Shown here: in pieces, positions 25,626 to 34,536 of the stretch
Layout: each line of letters opens with the position of its first letter
How positions within the stretch are numbered: the stretch's first letter is position 1
NCBI RefSeq assembly: GCF_014646335.1
Contig: NZ_BMNG01000008.1
Location: 1-64,000, forward strand
Length of the DNA stretch: 64,000 bases
Direction: 5' to 3'
DNA from: Streptomyces lasiicapitis
GTDB lineage: Bacteria; Actinomycetota; Actinomycetes; Streptomycetales; Streptomycetaceae
Position numbers and translations under genes: made by a program
Notes under the pieces: generated by a model
The model's input: the letters and a program-made list of their open reading frames with translations, nothing else
Told to the model about the DNA's origin: nothing
The model's database searches: none

Positions 25626-26705
25626 TCAGCGACCTGTCTTCGGGGCCTTCCAGCGGGCGATGCCGCGAGCCACGATGTTGAGGATCATGATGAACACGAT
25701 CAGGGCCAGGGCCGCCGCCCAGGCACGGTCGTAACCGACCTGGTTGCCCGACTGGTACTGCTGGTAGATGTACAGCGGCAGGGAGGCCTGGGCGTCCTTG
25801 AACGGGTCCGAGTTGATGACGGGGGTGCCCCAGACCAGGAGCAGGACGGGCGCGGTCTCACCGGCGATACGGGCGACGGCCAGCATGACGCCGGTCGTGA
25901 TGCCGCCGATCGCGGTGGGCAGGACCACCTTGAGGATGGTGCGCCACTTCGGTACGCCGAGCGCGAGCGAGGCCTCGCGCAGCTCGTTCGGGACGAGCTT
26001 CAGCATTTCCTCGGTCGAGCGCACGACCACCGGCATCATCAGGATCGAGAGGGCCATGGCACCGGCCCAGCCGGAGGGGCCGAAGCCCAGCATCAGGATC
26101 CAGAAGCTGAGGACGAACAGACCCGCGACGATCGACGGGATGCCCGTCATCACGTCGACGAAGAACGTGACCGTCTTGGCGAGCTTGCCCCGGCCGTACT
26201 CCACCAGGTAGATCGCGGTGAGCAGGCCGATCGGCACGGCGATCAGGCAGGCGAGGCCGACCTGCTCCAGGGTGCCGATGAGGGCGTGGTAGATGCCGCC
26301 GCCGGCCTCGTCGTCCGCGACGACGCCCATGGAGTGGGTCAGGAAGTAGCCGTCGAGGACCTTCGAGCCGCGCTTGACCGTCTCGTAGATCAGCGAGGCG
26401 AGCGGGACGACGGCGAGCAGGAACATCACCCACACCACCGAGGTGGCGAGGCGGTCCTTGGCCTGGCGGCCGCCCTCGACGGTCGCCGAGAGGAAGTACG
26501 AGACGCCGACGAACAGGATCGCCGCGATCAGGCCCCACTGCATGCGGGAGTCGAGGTCCGCCGCGAGGCCGATGCCACAGCCCACGGCGAGCGAGCCGAC
26601 GGCGATGACGTACGGCGACCAGCGGGGCAGCCGGGCCGCCTTGAGGTCGGAGGGCGAGGGCTTGCCGCCGGGGGTGCCGGTCGGCTTGACGGTCGTGATG
26701 CTCAT
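25626..26705 (-). CDS. pstA: Phosphate ABC transporter permease PstA
   Basis: 359-aa permease. About six core helices are preceded by an unusually long N-terminal region with two extra hydrophobic stretches (WSPYVIAVGSLAVGCGIGLA, WGLIAAILFVGVSYFL). The EAA-type loop is SLALGVPKWRTILKVVLPTAIGGI. The ATG at 26705 overlaps the pstC stop as ATGA; upstream in-frame sequence overlaps pstC and is not coding. It forms the channel with PstC. Confidence 0.95.
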   Translation of the reverse strand: MSITTVKPTGTPGGKPSPSDLKAARLPRWSPYVIAVGSLAVGCGIGLAADLDSRMQWGLIAAILFVGVSYFLSATVEGGRQAKDRLATSVVWVMFLLAVVPLASLIYETVKRGSKVLDGYFLTHSMGVVADDEAGGGIYHALIGTLEQVGLACLIAVPIGLLTAIYLVEYGRGKLAKTVTFFVDVMTGIPSIVAGLFVLSFWILMLGFGPSGWAGAMALSILMMPVVVRSTEEMLKLVPNELREASLALGVPKWRTILKVVLPTAIGGITTGVMLAVARIAGETAPVLLLVWGTPVINSDPFKDAQASLPLYIYQQYQSGNQVGYDRAWAAALALIVFIMILNIVARGIARWKAPKTGR

Positions 26706-27727
26706 GCGTTGGCCCCCGAGTACTCCTTGCGGCGCGCGATGATCATGCGGGCCGCGCCGTTGACCAGCAGCGTGATGACGAAGAGCACCAGGCCGGAGGC
26801 GATGAGCGCGTCCCGGCCGTACTCGTCGGCCTCGCTGAACTTGCTGGCGATGTTCTGCGCGAAGGTGCCGCCGCCGTAGTCGAGCACGGACGCCTGGATG
26901 ATGAAGCTCGGGGAGAGCACGGTGGCGACGGCGATCGTCTCGCCGAGCGCGCGGCCGAGGCCGAGCATCGAGGCGGAGATGATGCCGGAGCGGCCGAAGG
27001 GGAGCACCGACATGCGGATGACTTCCCAGCGCGTGGCGCCGAGGGCGAGCGCGGCCTCTTCGTTGAACTTCGGGACCTGGAGGAAGACCTCGCGGCTCAC
27101 GTTGGTGATGATCGGCAGGATCATGATCGCGAGCAGGATGCCGACGGTCATCAGGGAGCGGGGGGCGCCGCCCTGGTACTCGAAGATGCCGGTCCAGCCG
27201 AAGTAGTCGTCGAGCCAGCTGTAGAGGCCGGTCAGATTGGGGGCGACCACGATGGCGCCCCACAGGCCGTACACGATCGAGGGCACTGCGGCCAGCAGGT
27301 CGATCACGTAGGCGATGGGGGCGGCGAGCTGTCGTGGCGCGTAGTGCGAGATGAACAGCGCGATGCCGACGGCGATGGGCACGGCGATCACGAGCGCGAT
27401 GATCGAGCTCACGATGGTGCCGAAGACCAGCACGGCGATGCCGAAGTAGGGCTTGCCGCCCGTCGTGATGCCGGCGGGGTCCCACTCGAAGGTGGTGAGG
27501 AAGTTGCCGCTGTCGTCCGCGAGGGCGACGGACGAGCGGTAGGCCAGGAAGGCCGCGACGGCGGCCATGATGCCCAGGAGCACGATGCCGGAGCCGCGGG
27601 AGAGACCGAGGAAGATCCGGTCACCCGGGCGGGTGGCGCCGCGGGACGCGCGCTTCTGCTCGGTGGGCGTGGGCTTGCCGTCCGGGACGGGGGATGGCTT
27701 GGGTGGTGTGTCAGTAGGTATATCCAT
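26702..27727 (-). CDS. pstC: Phosphate ABC transporter permease PstC
   Basis: 341-aa permease. The N-terminus is basic and Pro-rich, followed by about six helices. The cytoplasmic EAA loop is ALALGATRWEVIRMSVLPFGRSGI, and PSIVYGLWGAIVVAP is typical of PstC. It starts at ATG 27727 and lies 104 nt after pstS, with a hairpin in the gap. The 4-nt overlap with pstA indicates coupling. Confidence 0.95.
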   Translation of the reverse strand: MDIPTDTPPKPSPVPDGKPTPTEQKRASRGATRPGDRIFLGLSRGSGIVLLGIMAAVAAFLAYRSSVALADDSGNFLTTFEWDPAGITTGGKPYFGIAVLVFGTIVSSIIALVIAVPIAVGIALFISHYAPRQLAAPIAYVIDLLAAVPSIVYGLWGAIVVAPNLTGLYSWLDDYFGWTGIFEYQGGAPRSLMTVGILLAIMILPIITNVSREVFLQVPKFNEEAALALGATRWEVIRMSVLPFGRSGIISASMLGLGRALGETIAVATVLSPSFIIQASVLDYGGGTFAQNIASKFSEADEYGRDALIASGLVLFVITLLVNGAARMIIARRKEYSGANA

Positions 27728-27795
27728 GAGGTTCTCCGGTCTGCGGAGCCGCCTGCCCGAGGGGGCGGTGGCTCCTGGCGGCGGTGCACCGGACG

Positions 27796-27824
27796 GCGCG
27801 GCCCGCCGGAGTGGCGGGCCGCGC
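27796..27824. terminator. pstS-pstC intercistronic hairpin
   Basis: GCGCGGCCCGCC-GGAGT-GGCGGGCCGCGC is a 12-bp perfect stem 8 nt after the pstS stop. With no T-tract and the rest of the operon downstream, it more likely causes partial termination or stabilises the pstS 3' end, giving excess binding protein over transporter. Confidence 0.65.
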
Positions 27825-27831
27825 GCTCAGG

Positions 27832-28953
27832 TCAGCTCAGGCCCTTGATGGTTTCGCGGACCTTGGTGTTGATCTCGGTGGGGATGGGGGCGTAGCCCTC
27901 GTCCTTGAGGACGGCCTGGCCGTCCTCGCTGGCGATGTAGGTCAGGAAGGACTTGGTGGTGGCCAGGGTGTCCTTCTTGTTGCCCTTCTCGCAGAGGATC
28001 TCGTACGTCACCAGGGTGATCGGGTACGCGCCCTCGGCGGTGGGCTTGTAGTTCAGCTCGAGGGCGAGGTCCTTGCCCTCACCGACGGTCTTGGACTCGG
28101 CGATCGCCTTGGAGGCGTTGTCGACCGTGGCCTTGACCGGCTCCTTGGCGCCCGTCTTCAGGTCGACGGTCTTGATGCCTTCCTTGGCGTACGACAGCTC
28201 CATGTAGGAGATGGCGCCGGGCGTCTGCTTCACCAGCTGGGCGACACCGGAGGAGCCCTGGGCGGACTGGCCGCCCTTGGCGACCCAGCTCTTGCCGGGC
28301 TCGTGCGGCCAGGCGGCCGGGGCGGCGCCCTTCAGGTACTTGGTGAAGTTGTCCGTGGTGCCGGACTCGTCCGAGCGGTGGGAGGCCTGGATCTTGGTGC
28401 CGGGGAGCTTGGCGTCGGGGTTGAGCTTCTCGATCGCCTTGTCGTCCCAGGTCTTGATCTTGTCGTTGAAGATGTCGGCCAGCGTCTTGGCGTCGAGCAC
28501 GAGGCTGTCGACTCCGGGGACGTTGTAGCCGACGGCGATCGGGCCGCCGACCATCGGCAGGTCGATGGCCTGGCTCGACTTGCAGACCTTCTTCGACTTC
28601 TCGATCTCCTCCGGCTTCAGGGCCGAGTCGGAGCCCGCGAAGGCGGTCTGGCCCTGGAGGAAGGCGGTGATGCCGGCGCCGGATCCGTCCGGCTTGTAGT
28701 TCAGCTGTACGTCGCTGCAAGCGGCGCGGTACTGCGCGACCCAGGCGTCGATCGCGTTCTTCTGCGCCGACGAGCCGGAGGCCATGAGCTGGCCCTTGGC
28801 ACCGTCGCAGTTGATCTTGCTGGCGGCGTTCGACTTCTTGCCACCGTCCTTGTCACCCGTGTCATCCGAGCCGCACGCCGTGAGGGCCAGGGCGCCGGAG
28901 ACGGCGAGAGCACCGAGGGTGAGGGCCCGCCGGTTCATGCGCTGAAGCTTCAC
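27832..28953 (-). CDS. pstS: Phosphate-binding lipoprotein PstS
   Basis: 373-aa lipoprotein. A signal peptide MNRRALTLGALAVSGALALTACG ends in the lipobox LTAC. Phosphate-binding loops include LMASGSSAQKNAIDAWV, PDGSGAGITAFLQGQTAFAGSDS and SHRSDESGTTDNFTKYL, as in Pst periplasmic binding proteins. I chose GTG 28953, with GGAAGGAA about 9 nt upstream; ATG 28938 is possible. Four PHO-box units upstream indicate strong PhoP control. Confidence 0.95.
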   Translation of the reverse strand: MKLQRMNRRALTLGALAVSGALALTACGSDDTGDKDGGKKSNAASKINCDGAKGQLMASGSSAQKNAIDAWVAQYRAACSDVQLNYKPDGSGAGITAFLQGQTAFAGSDSALKPEEIEKSKKVCKSSQAIDLPMVGGPIAVGYNVPGVDSLVLDAKTLADIFNDKIKTWDDKAIEKLNPDAKLPGTKIQASHRSDESGTTDNFTKYLKGAAPAAWPHEPGKSWVAKGGQSAQGSSGVAQLVKQTPGAISYMELSYAKEGIKTVDLKTGAKEPVKATVDNASKAIAESKTVGEGKDLALELNYKPTAEGAYPITLVTYEILCEKGNKKDTLATTKSFLTYIASEDGQAVLKDEGYAPIPTEINTKVRETIKGLS

Positions 28954-29099
28954 TTTCGGGAGTTCCTTCCGGGAGCCGCCGGACTGGGGCGGCGTGCGAA
29001 GTTGTTCGAGTGGCCGTAGGTGACCAGTGGGGCAATCTCGTAATGCCGGGGCGGCCGTTTCGATCGCGCCACGCATCACGTAGGGCCGAAATTAGGCAG

Positions 29100-29143
29100 A
29101 ACAGGTGAAGCGGCCGATGGCCGTAAGTGAACGCGCGGTGAAC
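29100..29143 (-). promoter_or_regulatory. PHO-box array upstream of pstS
   Basis: Reading the minus strand from 29143, four contiguous 11-nt units occur: GTTCACCGCGC, GTTCACTTACG, GCCATCGGCCG and CTTCACCTGTT. Units 1, 2 and 4 match the Streptomyces PhoP direct-repeat consensus (G/T)TTCACC; unit 3 is degenerate. CTAATT at 29095-29090 follows and could be the -10. The array is about 150 nt upstream of the pstS start. Confidence 0.85.
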
Positions 29144-29314
29144 CTACGCGGACTTTGTGGTTAGGTCACGGTCGGATTACGTCGAGGGGGGCGCAAAGGC
29201 CCAAGTCGCCCTCATCCGGAGCGCCCCCCGGGAGAGGGAACGGTGACGCGGTGTATTCGACCGTGTTCCATCAGTCTCATGGGCCCGCCCGGTCCGCACA
29301 CTCCGTACGCCTCG

Positions 29315-29743
29315 TCAGGTCTCGTCGGCCGGGTGGAGGGTCGTGAGGAGGGTGTCGAGGAGTTCGCGGTCGCGGGGCTGGGTGAGGCGGGCGCGGGCCT
29401 CGGCCGGGGGGAGCCAGCGGAGGCGGTCCACCTCGCGGTTCGGCGTGAAGTGGCCGTGGGTGGCCTCGGCGGCCCAGTAGCGGACCTCCTTGGGGCGGCC
29501 GCCGGTCCGGTAGCGGGCCGTGGGCAGGCGCGGGCCCGGCACGCACTGGTGGCCCGTCTCCTCGGCCACCTCGCGCACGGCGCCGGACAGCGCGTCCTCG
29601 CCGGGCTTCAGCTTGCCCTTGGGGTGCGACCAGTCGTCGTACTTCGGGCGGTGGACCAGGCAGATCTCCAGGGCGCCCGTCGCCGGCGAGCGACGCCACA
29701 GGACGCAGCCCGCGGCGCGGATCAGGTCCGGCGGCCCGCTCAT
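29315..29743 (-). CDS. Nudix (MutT-type) hydrolase
   Basis: 142 aa. The Nudix box is complete: GKLKPGEDALSGAVREVAEETG. VHRPKYDDWSHPKGK just before it is typical of actinobacterial MutT1-like proteins that hydrolyse oxidised nucleotides or diadenosine/inositol polyphosphates. The ATG at 29743 overlaps the stop of the CHAD gene as ATGA, so they are coupled. No C-terminal histidine phosphatase domain is present, unlike mycobacterial MutT1. Confidence 0.9.
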   Translation of the reverse strand: MSGPPDLIRAAGCVLWRRSPATGALEICLVHRPKYDDWSHPKGKLKPGEDALSGAVREVAEETGHQCVPGPRLPTARYRTGGRPKEVRYWAAEATHGHFTPNREVDRLRWLPPAEARARLTQPRDRELLDTLLTTLHPADET

Positions 29744-31014
29744 GGCGCCGTGACCGCCTCGCGCAGCCAGGCCCGCTGGAAGGCGAACCTCGCCGCCTCC
29801 ACCTCGTGGCGCTGGTCGGCGTGGAGCACGCCGAGGGCGTACGCCGTGGCCGGGGCGATGCGGGGGGTGCGGGCCGCCGAAGCCGCCGCGGCGGCCGCCT
29901 CCGCTGCCTCGCGGTGCAGGTCGAGGGCCTGGCCCGCCTGGACGAGGCGGGGGTCCAGGGGCGCGTCGCCGAGCAGGACCTCCTGGGCGTAGCGGTGCAG
30001 GCGCAGCAGGGAGCGGACCTTCAGCCAGGGGGCGTCCTGGGCCTCCGGGGCCGTGTCCGCCGCCAGGCCGTGGACCAGGGCCTCCGCGTTGTACGGGTGG
30101 CCCGCGAGGACCAGGGGCAGCGCGGCGACCGCCTCCGCCAGGTGCGACTCGGCCGCCGCGGCCAGCGGTTTGAGGTCCGCGTCCGGGGTGGTGCGCAGGG
30201 GGACCTCGCTGGCGAGTACGGCGACGTTGTCCGCGACGGCGTGGAAGCGGGAGGAGCCGAAGGCCTGCAGGGCGGCGGAGTGGGCCCGCGTGCGCGCCAG
30301 GGTGAGCTGGCGCTCCAGCAGGGCAGCGGCTTTGGCTGCGCCTATGGCGAGGGGGCCGGTGGGTTTCTTGGAGGCCGGGGCCGTCTGGGGGGTCCCCGCG
30401 GCCGGGGCTTGCGCCGGGAGGGAACCATGGCCGGCGCTCGCGGTATCGGCACCGTGGCCCTGCGGCTGTGCCCACCCTTCCCCAAGCTCTCGGCGTCGCT
30501 CGACCAGGGGAGGCCCCACTCGCCCTGCGGAACGACTGCCCACAGCGGCAGCGGCATCGGGTGCGGCCGTGGCGCCGGACAAGGGCGCACCCTGCCCACC
30601 CCCGGCCCACCTCTCGGTTCCGGGCGGCGAGGCCGGGGCCGACGGGCCCGGAAGCGGTGCCGTGGGGGCGGGTGGCGGTGGGGAGGACAGGCGGTGCAGG
30701 GCGCCCAGGAGCCGGTCCAGGCGGGCGGCGTAGGCGTGCTCGCGGGCCAACGTGCCCGACAGCCACGCCAGTTCGGGGCGGAGGGACTCCGTCCAGTCGG
30801 GGTCGAGCAGCGGCCGGAACGTGTGCAGCGAGGCGCCGATGCGGCGCGACGCGCGGCGCAGGGCACGGGCCGCCGCCAGGGACTCCTCGGCGCCCTGCGC
30901 GTCCGTGGCGGACTCGCGGTGCAGCCGCAGCGAGCGGAGGAAGTCGGTCGCCTGGTCCTGCAGGTGGACCGACAGGACCTCGCCCGCCGTCATCTCATGG
31001 TGTTGCTGTGCCAC
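29740..31014 (-). CDS. CHAD-domain protein with repeat-derived insertion
   Basis: 424 aa. CHAD helices lie at about 1-110 and 222-424, with conserved His/Arg-rich faces (RESATDAQGAEE, RRASRRIGASLHTFRPLLDP, RFHAVADNVAVLASE) that bind polyphosphate. Residues about 112-220 form a Pro/Ala/Gly insertion, part of which (GPPLVERRRELGEG) is encoded by a copy of an interspersed DNA repeat. GTG 31014 has GGAGG 8 nt upstream and overlaps the ppk stop. Its position next to ppk fits polyphosphate-granule binding. Confidence 0.88.
   Translation of the reverse strand: MAQQHHEMTAGEVLSVHLQDQATDFLRSLRLHRESATDAQGAEESLAAARALRRASRRIGASLHTFRPLLDPDWTESLRPELAWLSGTLAREHAYAARLDRLLGALHRLSSPPPPAPTAPLPGPSAPASPPGTERWAGGGQGAPLSGATAAPDAAAAVGSRSAGRVGPPLVERRRELGEGWAQPQGHGADTASAGHGSLPAQAPAAGTPQTAPASKKPTGPLAIGAAKAAALLERQLTLARTRAHSAALQAFGSSRFHAVADNVAVLASEVPLRTTPDADLKPLAAAAESHLAEAVAALPLVLAGHPYNAEALVHGLAADTAPEAQDAPWLKVRSLLRLHRYAQEVLLGDAPLDPRLVQAGQALDLHREAAEAAAAAASAARTPRIAPATAYALGVLHADQRHEVEAARFAFQRAWLREAVTAP
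30475..30517. repeat. Interspersed repeat copy inside the CHAD gene
   Basis: The core CCCCAAGCTCTCGGC(G)TCGCTCG followed by ACCAGGGG matches the copy upstream of glnR at 47771-47811, with a few substitutions. The arms CCCC...GGGG can pair. Here it is in frame and translated within the low-complexity insertion. Confidence 0.75.
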
Positions 31015-33283
31015 GCCGGCGCCTCCGGGCGTCTATGAGCATCTCCTGTACGTTCCGCAGGGGCTGGCCGTCCGGGTCCGTGGCATGCCGCGTCCAGTTG
31101 CCGTCCGCCCCCAGGTGCCACGAGGCCGTGGTGTCCGACATGCCGGTCTCCAGGAGCCGGTTCAGGGTCGCCCGGTGTGCCGGGGACATCACCCTGACCA
31201 GAGCCTCTATGCGGCGGTCGAGATTGCGGTGCATCATGTCGGCGCTGCCGATCCACACCTCCGGCTCGCCCCCGTTGCCGAAGGCGAAGACCCGGGAGTG
31301 CTCCAGGAAGCGCCCGAGCACGGAACGTACGCGTATGTTCTCCGACAGACCCGCGACGCCCGGCCGCACCGCGCAGATCCCGCGCACCCACACGTCCACC
31401 GTCACACCGGCCTGCGAGGCGCGGTACAGCGCGTCGATGATCGCCTCGTCGACGATCGAGTTGACCTTGATGCGGACGTAGGCGGGGCGGCCCGCGCGGT
31501 GGTGCTGTATCTCCCGGTTGATGCGGGTGATCAGGCCGTCGCGCAGGGACTTGGGGGCGACGAGCAGGCGCCGGTAGGTCTCGCGGCGCGAGTAGCCCGA
31601 AAGCCGGTTGAAGAGGTCGGAGAGGTCGGCGCCGACTTCCTGGTTGGCGGTGAGCAGCCCCAGGTCCTCGTAGAGCCGGGCCGTCTTCGGGTGGTAGTTG
31701 CCGGTGCCCACGTGGGAGTACCGGACAAGGTTGTCACCCTCCTGGCGGACCACGAGCGACAGCTTGCAGTGCGTCTTCAGGCCGACCAGGCCGTACACGA
31801 CATGGCAGCCGGCCTCTTCCAGCTTGCGCGCCCACTTGATGTTGGCCTGCTCGTCGAAGCGGGCCTTCAGCTCGACCAGGACGAGCACCTGCTTGCCGGA
31901 CTCGGCGGCGTCGATGAGCGCGTCCACTATCGGGGAGTCGCCCGAAGTCCGGTACAGCGTCTGCTTGATGGCGAGGACGTTCGGGTCGGCGGCCGCCTGC
32001 TCCAGGAAGGCCTGCACGGACGTCGAGAACGAGTCGTACGGATGGTGCAGGAGCACGTCGTGGTCGCCGCGAAGCGCCGCGAAGATGTCGGGCGCGGACG
32101 CCGACTCGACCTCCGCGAGGTCGCGGTGGGTGCCCGCCACGAACTTCGGGTACTTCAGCTCGGGCCGGTCCAGGCCCGCGATGGCGAAGAGGCCGGTGAG
32201 GTCGAGGGGACCCGGCAGCGGGTGCACCTCGGACTCGCCGATCTTCAGCTCCCGCATCAGCAGGTCGAGGACCTCTTCGTCGATGGACTCCTCGACCTCC
32301 AGGCGCACCGGCGGCCCGAAGCGGCGCCGCATGAGCTCCTTCTCCAGGGCCTTGAGGAGGTTCTCGGCGTCGTCCTCCTCGACCTCCAGGTCCTCGTTCC
32401 TGGTGAGCCGGAACATGTGGTGCTGCTTGATGTTCATGCCCGGGAACAGTTCCTGGAGGTGCTTGGGCGCGGCGATGATGTCCTCGATGGGGACGTACCG
32501 CTGCGGGGAGGCCTCCAGGAAGCGGGAGAGCAGCGGCGGCACCTTGACGCGCGCGAAGTGCTCGTGGCCGGTGACCGGGTTCTCGATCACCACGGCCAGG
32601 TTCAGCGAAAGCCCCGAGATGTACGGGAAGGGGTGCGCGGGGTCGACGGCCAGCGGGGTGAGGACCGGGAAGATCCGGTGCATGAAGAGGGTGTAGAGCC
32701 GGGACTGCTCCTTGTCGGTGAGCTCGTGCCAGCGCACCACGTGGATGCCCTCGTCGGCGAGCGCCGGGGCGAGCTCTTCCTGGTAGCAGGCGGCGTGCCG
32801 GGCCATGAGCTCGCGGCTGCGGGACCAGATCAGCTCCAGGACCTCGCGGGGCTGCAGGCCGGAGGCCGAACGGGTGGCGACGCCGGTCGCGATGCGGCGC
32901 TTGAGGCCCGCCACCCGGACCATGAAGAACTCGTCCAGGTTCGAGGCGAAGATCGCCAGGAAGTTCGCCCGCTCCAGGAGCGGGGTGTTCGGGTCCTCGG
33001 CGAGCTCCAGGACGCGTTCGTTGAAGGCGAGCCAGCTGCGCTCGCGGTCCAGGAAGCGGCCCTGGGGCAGCTGCGCGCCGCCGTATCCCGCCTGGGCGTC
33101 CTCGTCGTAACCGTCCAGGTCGGCGTCCAGGTCCGGGTCCAGGTCGGAGACGGTGGCCGCGATGGTGTGCGGCCGGTGTGCGGTCAGGGACCCGACGGAC
33201 GGCTGGGCGTGCCGCACGCGGGCGGCGTCGGACTGCTTGACTTCGGACTGCCTGGCTTCGGACTGCGCGGAGGGCTCGCTCAT
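30995..33283 (-). CDS. ppk: Polyphosphate kinase 1
   Basis: 762-aa RNA-degradosome/Ppk1-type kinase that makes polyphosphate from ATP. The N-domain is LDRERSWLAFNERVLELAED. The PLD-like catalytic core has LYRTSGDSPIVDALIDAAESGKQV, the autophosphorylated His region GLKTHCKLSLVVRQE, and YSHVGTGNYHPKTARLYED. An acidic N-terminal extension of about 75 residues (Ser/Gln/Asp-rich) precedes it. ATG 33283 is preferred because the longer frame adds only basic low-complexity sequence. It starts the operon ppk-CHAD-nudix. I see no PHO box upstream. Confidence 0.95.
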   Translation of the reverse strand: MSEPSAQSEARQSEVKQSDAARVRHAQPSVGSLTAHRPHTIAATVSDLDPDLDADLDGYDEDAQAGYGGAQLPQGRFLDRERSWLAFNERVLELAEDPNTPLLERANFLAIFASNLDEFFMVRVAGLKRRIATGVATRSASGLQPREVLELIWSRSRELMARHAACYQEELAPALADEGIHVVRWHELTDKEQSRLYTLFMHRIFPVLTPLAVDPAHPFPYISGLSLNLAVVIENPVTGHEHFARVKVPPLLSRFLEASPQRYVPIEDIIAAPKHLQELFPGMNIKQHHMFRLTRNEDLEVEEDDAENLLKALEKELMRRRFGPPVRLEVEESIDEEVLDLLMRELKIGESEVHPLPGPLDLTGLFAIAGLDRPELKYPKFVAGTHRDLAEVESASAPDIFAALRGDHDVLLHHPYDSFSTSVQAFLEQAAADPNVLAIKQTLYRTSGDSPIVDALIDAAESGKQVLVLVELKARFDEQANIKWARKLEEAGCHVVYGLVGLKTHCKLSLVVRQEGDNLVRYSHVGTGNYHPKTARLYEDLGLLTANQEVGADLSDLFNRLSGYSRRETYRRLLVAPKSLRDGLITRINREIQHHRAGRPAYVRIKVNSIVDEAIIDALYRASQAGVTVDVWVRGICAVRPGVAGLSENIRVRSVLGRFLEHSRVFAFGNGGEPEVWIGSADMMHRNLDRRIEALVRVMSPAHRATLNRLLETGMSDTTASWHLGADGNWTRHATDPDGQPLRNVQEMLIDARRRRRGTATP

Positions 33284-33468
33284 GGGCCTATTCTTCCGCG
33301 CGGTACCCCTTCCGGGCGCGTCGGAGGCCTCGGGCGCGAGACGGGCCTGGCCGTTCGGGCGCGCTCGGTCCTCGGCTCGGTCGGGCACGGCGGGCTGCAT
33401 TGCCTGAGCGTCGCAAGCCTGTCTGAATCAATGGTTACGCCGACATGACGTGCGGGAGTGCGGCTGGC

Positions 33469-33498
33469 GTCCCCCCGGCATCTACACGCCGGGGGGAC
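33469..33498. terminator. Terminator of the GntR-ABC operon
   Basis: GTCCCCCCGGC and GCCGGGGGGAC form an 11-bp perfect stem around an 8-nt loop, 37 nt after the permease stop on the minus strand. It separates that operon from ppk. Confidence 0.75.
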
Positions 33499-33534
33499 CT
33501 GAGCCCCATCCGGTACCGCCCGTTCGGGCACGAT

Positions 33535-34536
33535 TCAGGGCGTACGCCGCCGCAGCAGCCAGAAGCCCGCGTACACCGCCGCCGCGGCGAGGGCGAGGAC
33601 GATTCCGGTCTCGATGAGCTGTACGTACCAGAAGTGGGAGCGGGGGTGGAAGTCCGCCCACGCCTCGACGACGCGGGTGTCGGCGGGGCAGGAGGGGGCG
33701 GGGTGGTCCGGGAGGCACTGGCCCGGGGCGAAGCGCTCCCCGGCGGCGTTGGTCACGCCCTGGTCCATGACGTAGTTGTCGGCGGGGACGTCGCCGGGGA
33801 ACCAGTTGGCGCGTTCGCGGGCACTGGAGCCGGTGGCGGTGCGGACCGGGAAGAGGTCCCAGCGGACGCTGCTGAGCAGCCACAGGACGGCGCCGGTGAC
33901 GGCCCCCGCGGCGGACATGGCGAGCAGGGTGCGGCGCACGAGCAGCCCGGCGAGCGCGCCGACGGCAGCCGCGAGCAGGCAGTACGCGACGGCGACGGGC
34001 CCGGTGGCCGCGTACACCGGGCCGTCCGACCAGCCCAGGTACAGGGAGTCCCCCACGGCGTGCACGAGTCCGGAGCCGCCGACCCAGAAGACGGCGAGGA
34101 CCGCGAGGCCCGCGGCGACGGCGAGCACGGCGGCCACGGTGAGCCGCGCGCCGAGCCAGCGGGCAGGCGAGTCTCCTTGCGTCCAGGCGAACTTGTGCAG
34201 CCCGGCCTCGAGTTCGCGGGCGACGAGCGGGCCCGCGGTGAAGGCGGCGACGGCGAGCGGCACGAAGAGCAGGGCGACCGAGCCGCGTTGGAGATACGTG
34301 TGCAGCAGGTCGTCGGCGTTGGAGAGGCCCAGGAGCCGGATGAGTCCGGGGCGCCCTTCGTGTGCCAGGCGCAGATAGCCCGTCACGGCGAGGGCGAGGA
34401 CGGTGAGCGCGAGGGCGGCCCACAGGGTGGTGCGGTGCAGGCGCAGGACGGACCGGTGGGTGCCGCGCGGGACGGGGGTGGGGGAGGTGTCGGCCGCGGT
34501 CGGGGTCGGGCTCGGGGTCAGGGAAGCGGTGGTCAT
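33535..34536 (-). CDS. ABC transporter permease
   Basis: 333-aa membrane protein with about six helices. The first helix follows HRTTLWAALALTVLALAVTG and the last ends LAAAAVYAGFWLLRRR. An extracytoplasmic loop of about 80 residues before the last helix carries two Cys (GQCLPDHPAPSCPAD) that could form a disulfide. The ATG at 34536 overlaps the ATPase stop as ATGA. It is the last gene of a three-gene operon with a YtrA-like GntR regulator. The substrate is unknown. Confidence 0.85.
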   Translation of the reverse strand: MTTASLTPSPTPTAADTSPTPVPRGTHRSVLRLHRTTLWAALALTVLALAVTGYLRLAHEGRPGLIRLLGLSNADDLLHTYLQRGSVALLFVPLAVAAFTAGPLVARELEAGLHKFAWTQGDSPARWLGARLTVAAVLAVAAGLAVLAVFWVGGSGLVHAVGDSLYLGWSDGPVYAATGPVAVAYCLLAAAVGALAGLLVRRTLLAMSAAGAVTGAVLWLLSSVRWDLFPVRTATGSSARERANWFPGDVPADNYVMDQGVTNAAGERFAPGQCLPDHPAPSCPADTRVVEAWADFHPRSHFWYVQLIETGIVLALAAAAVYAGFWLLRRRTP

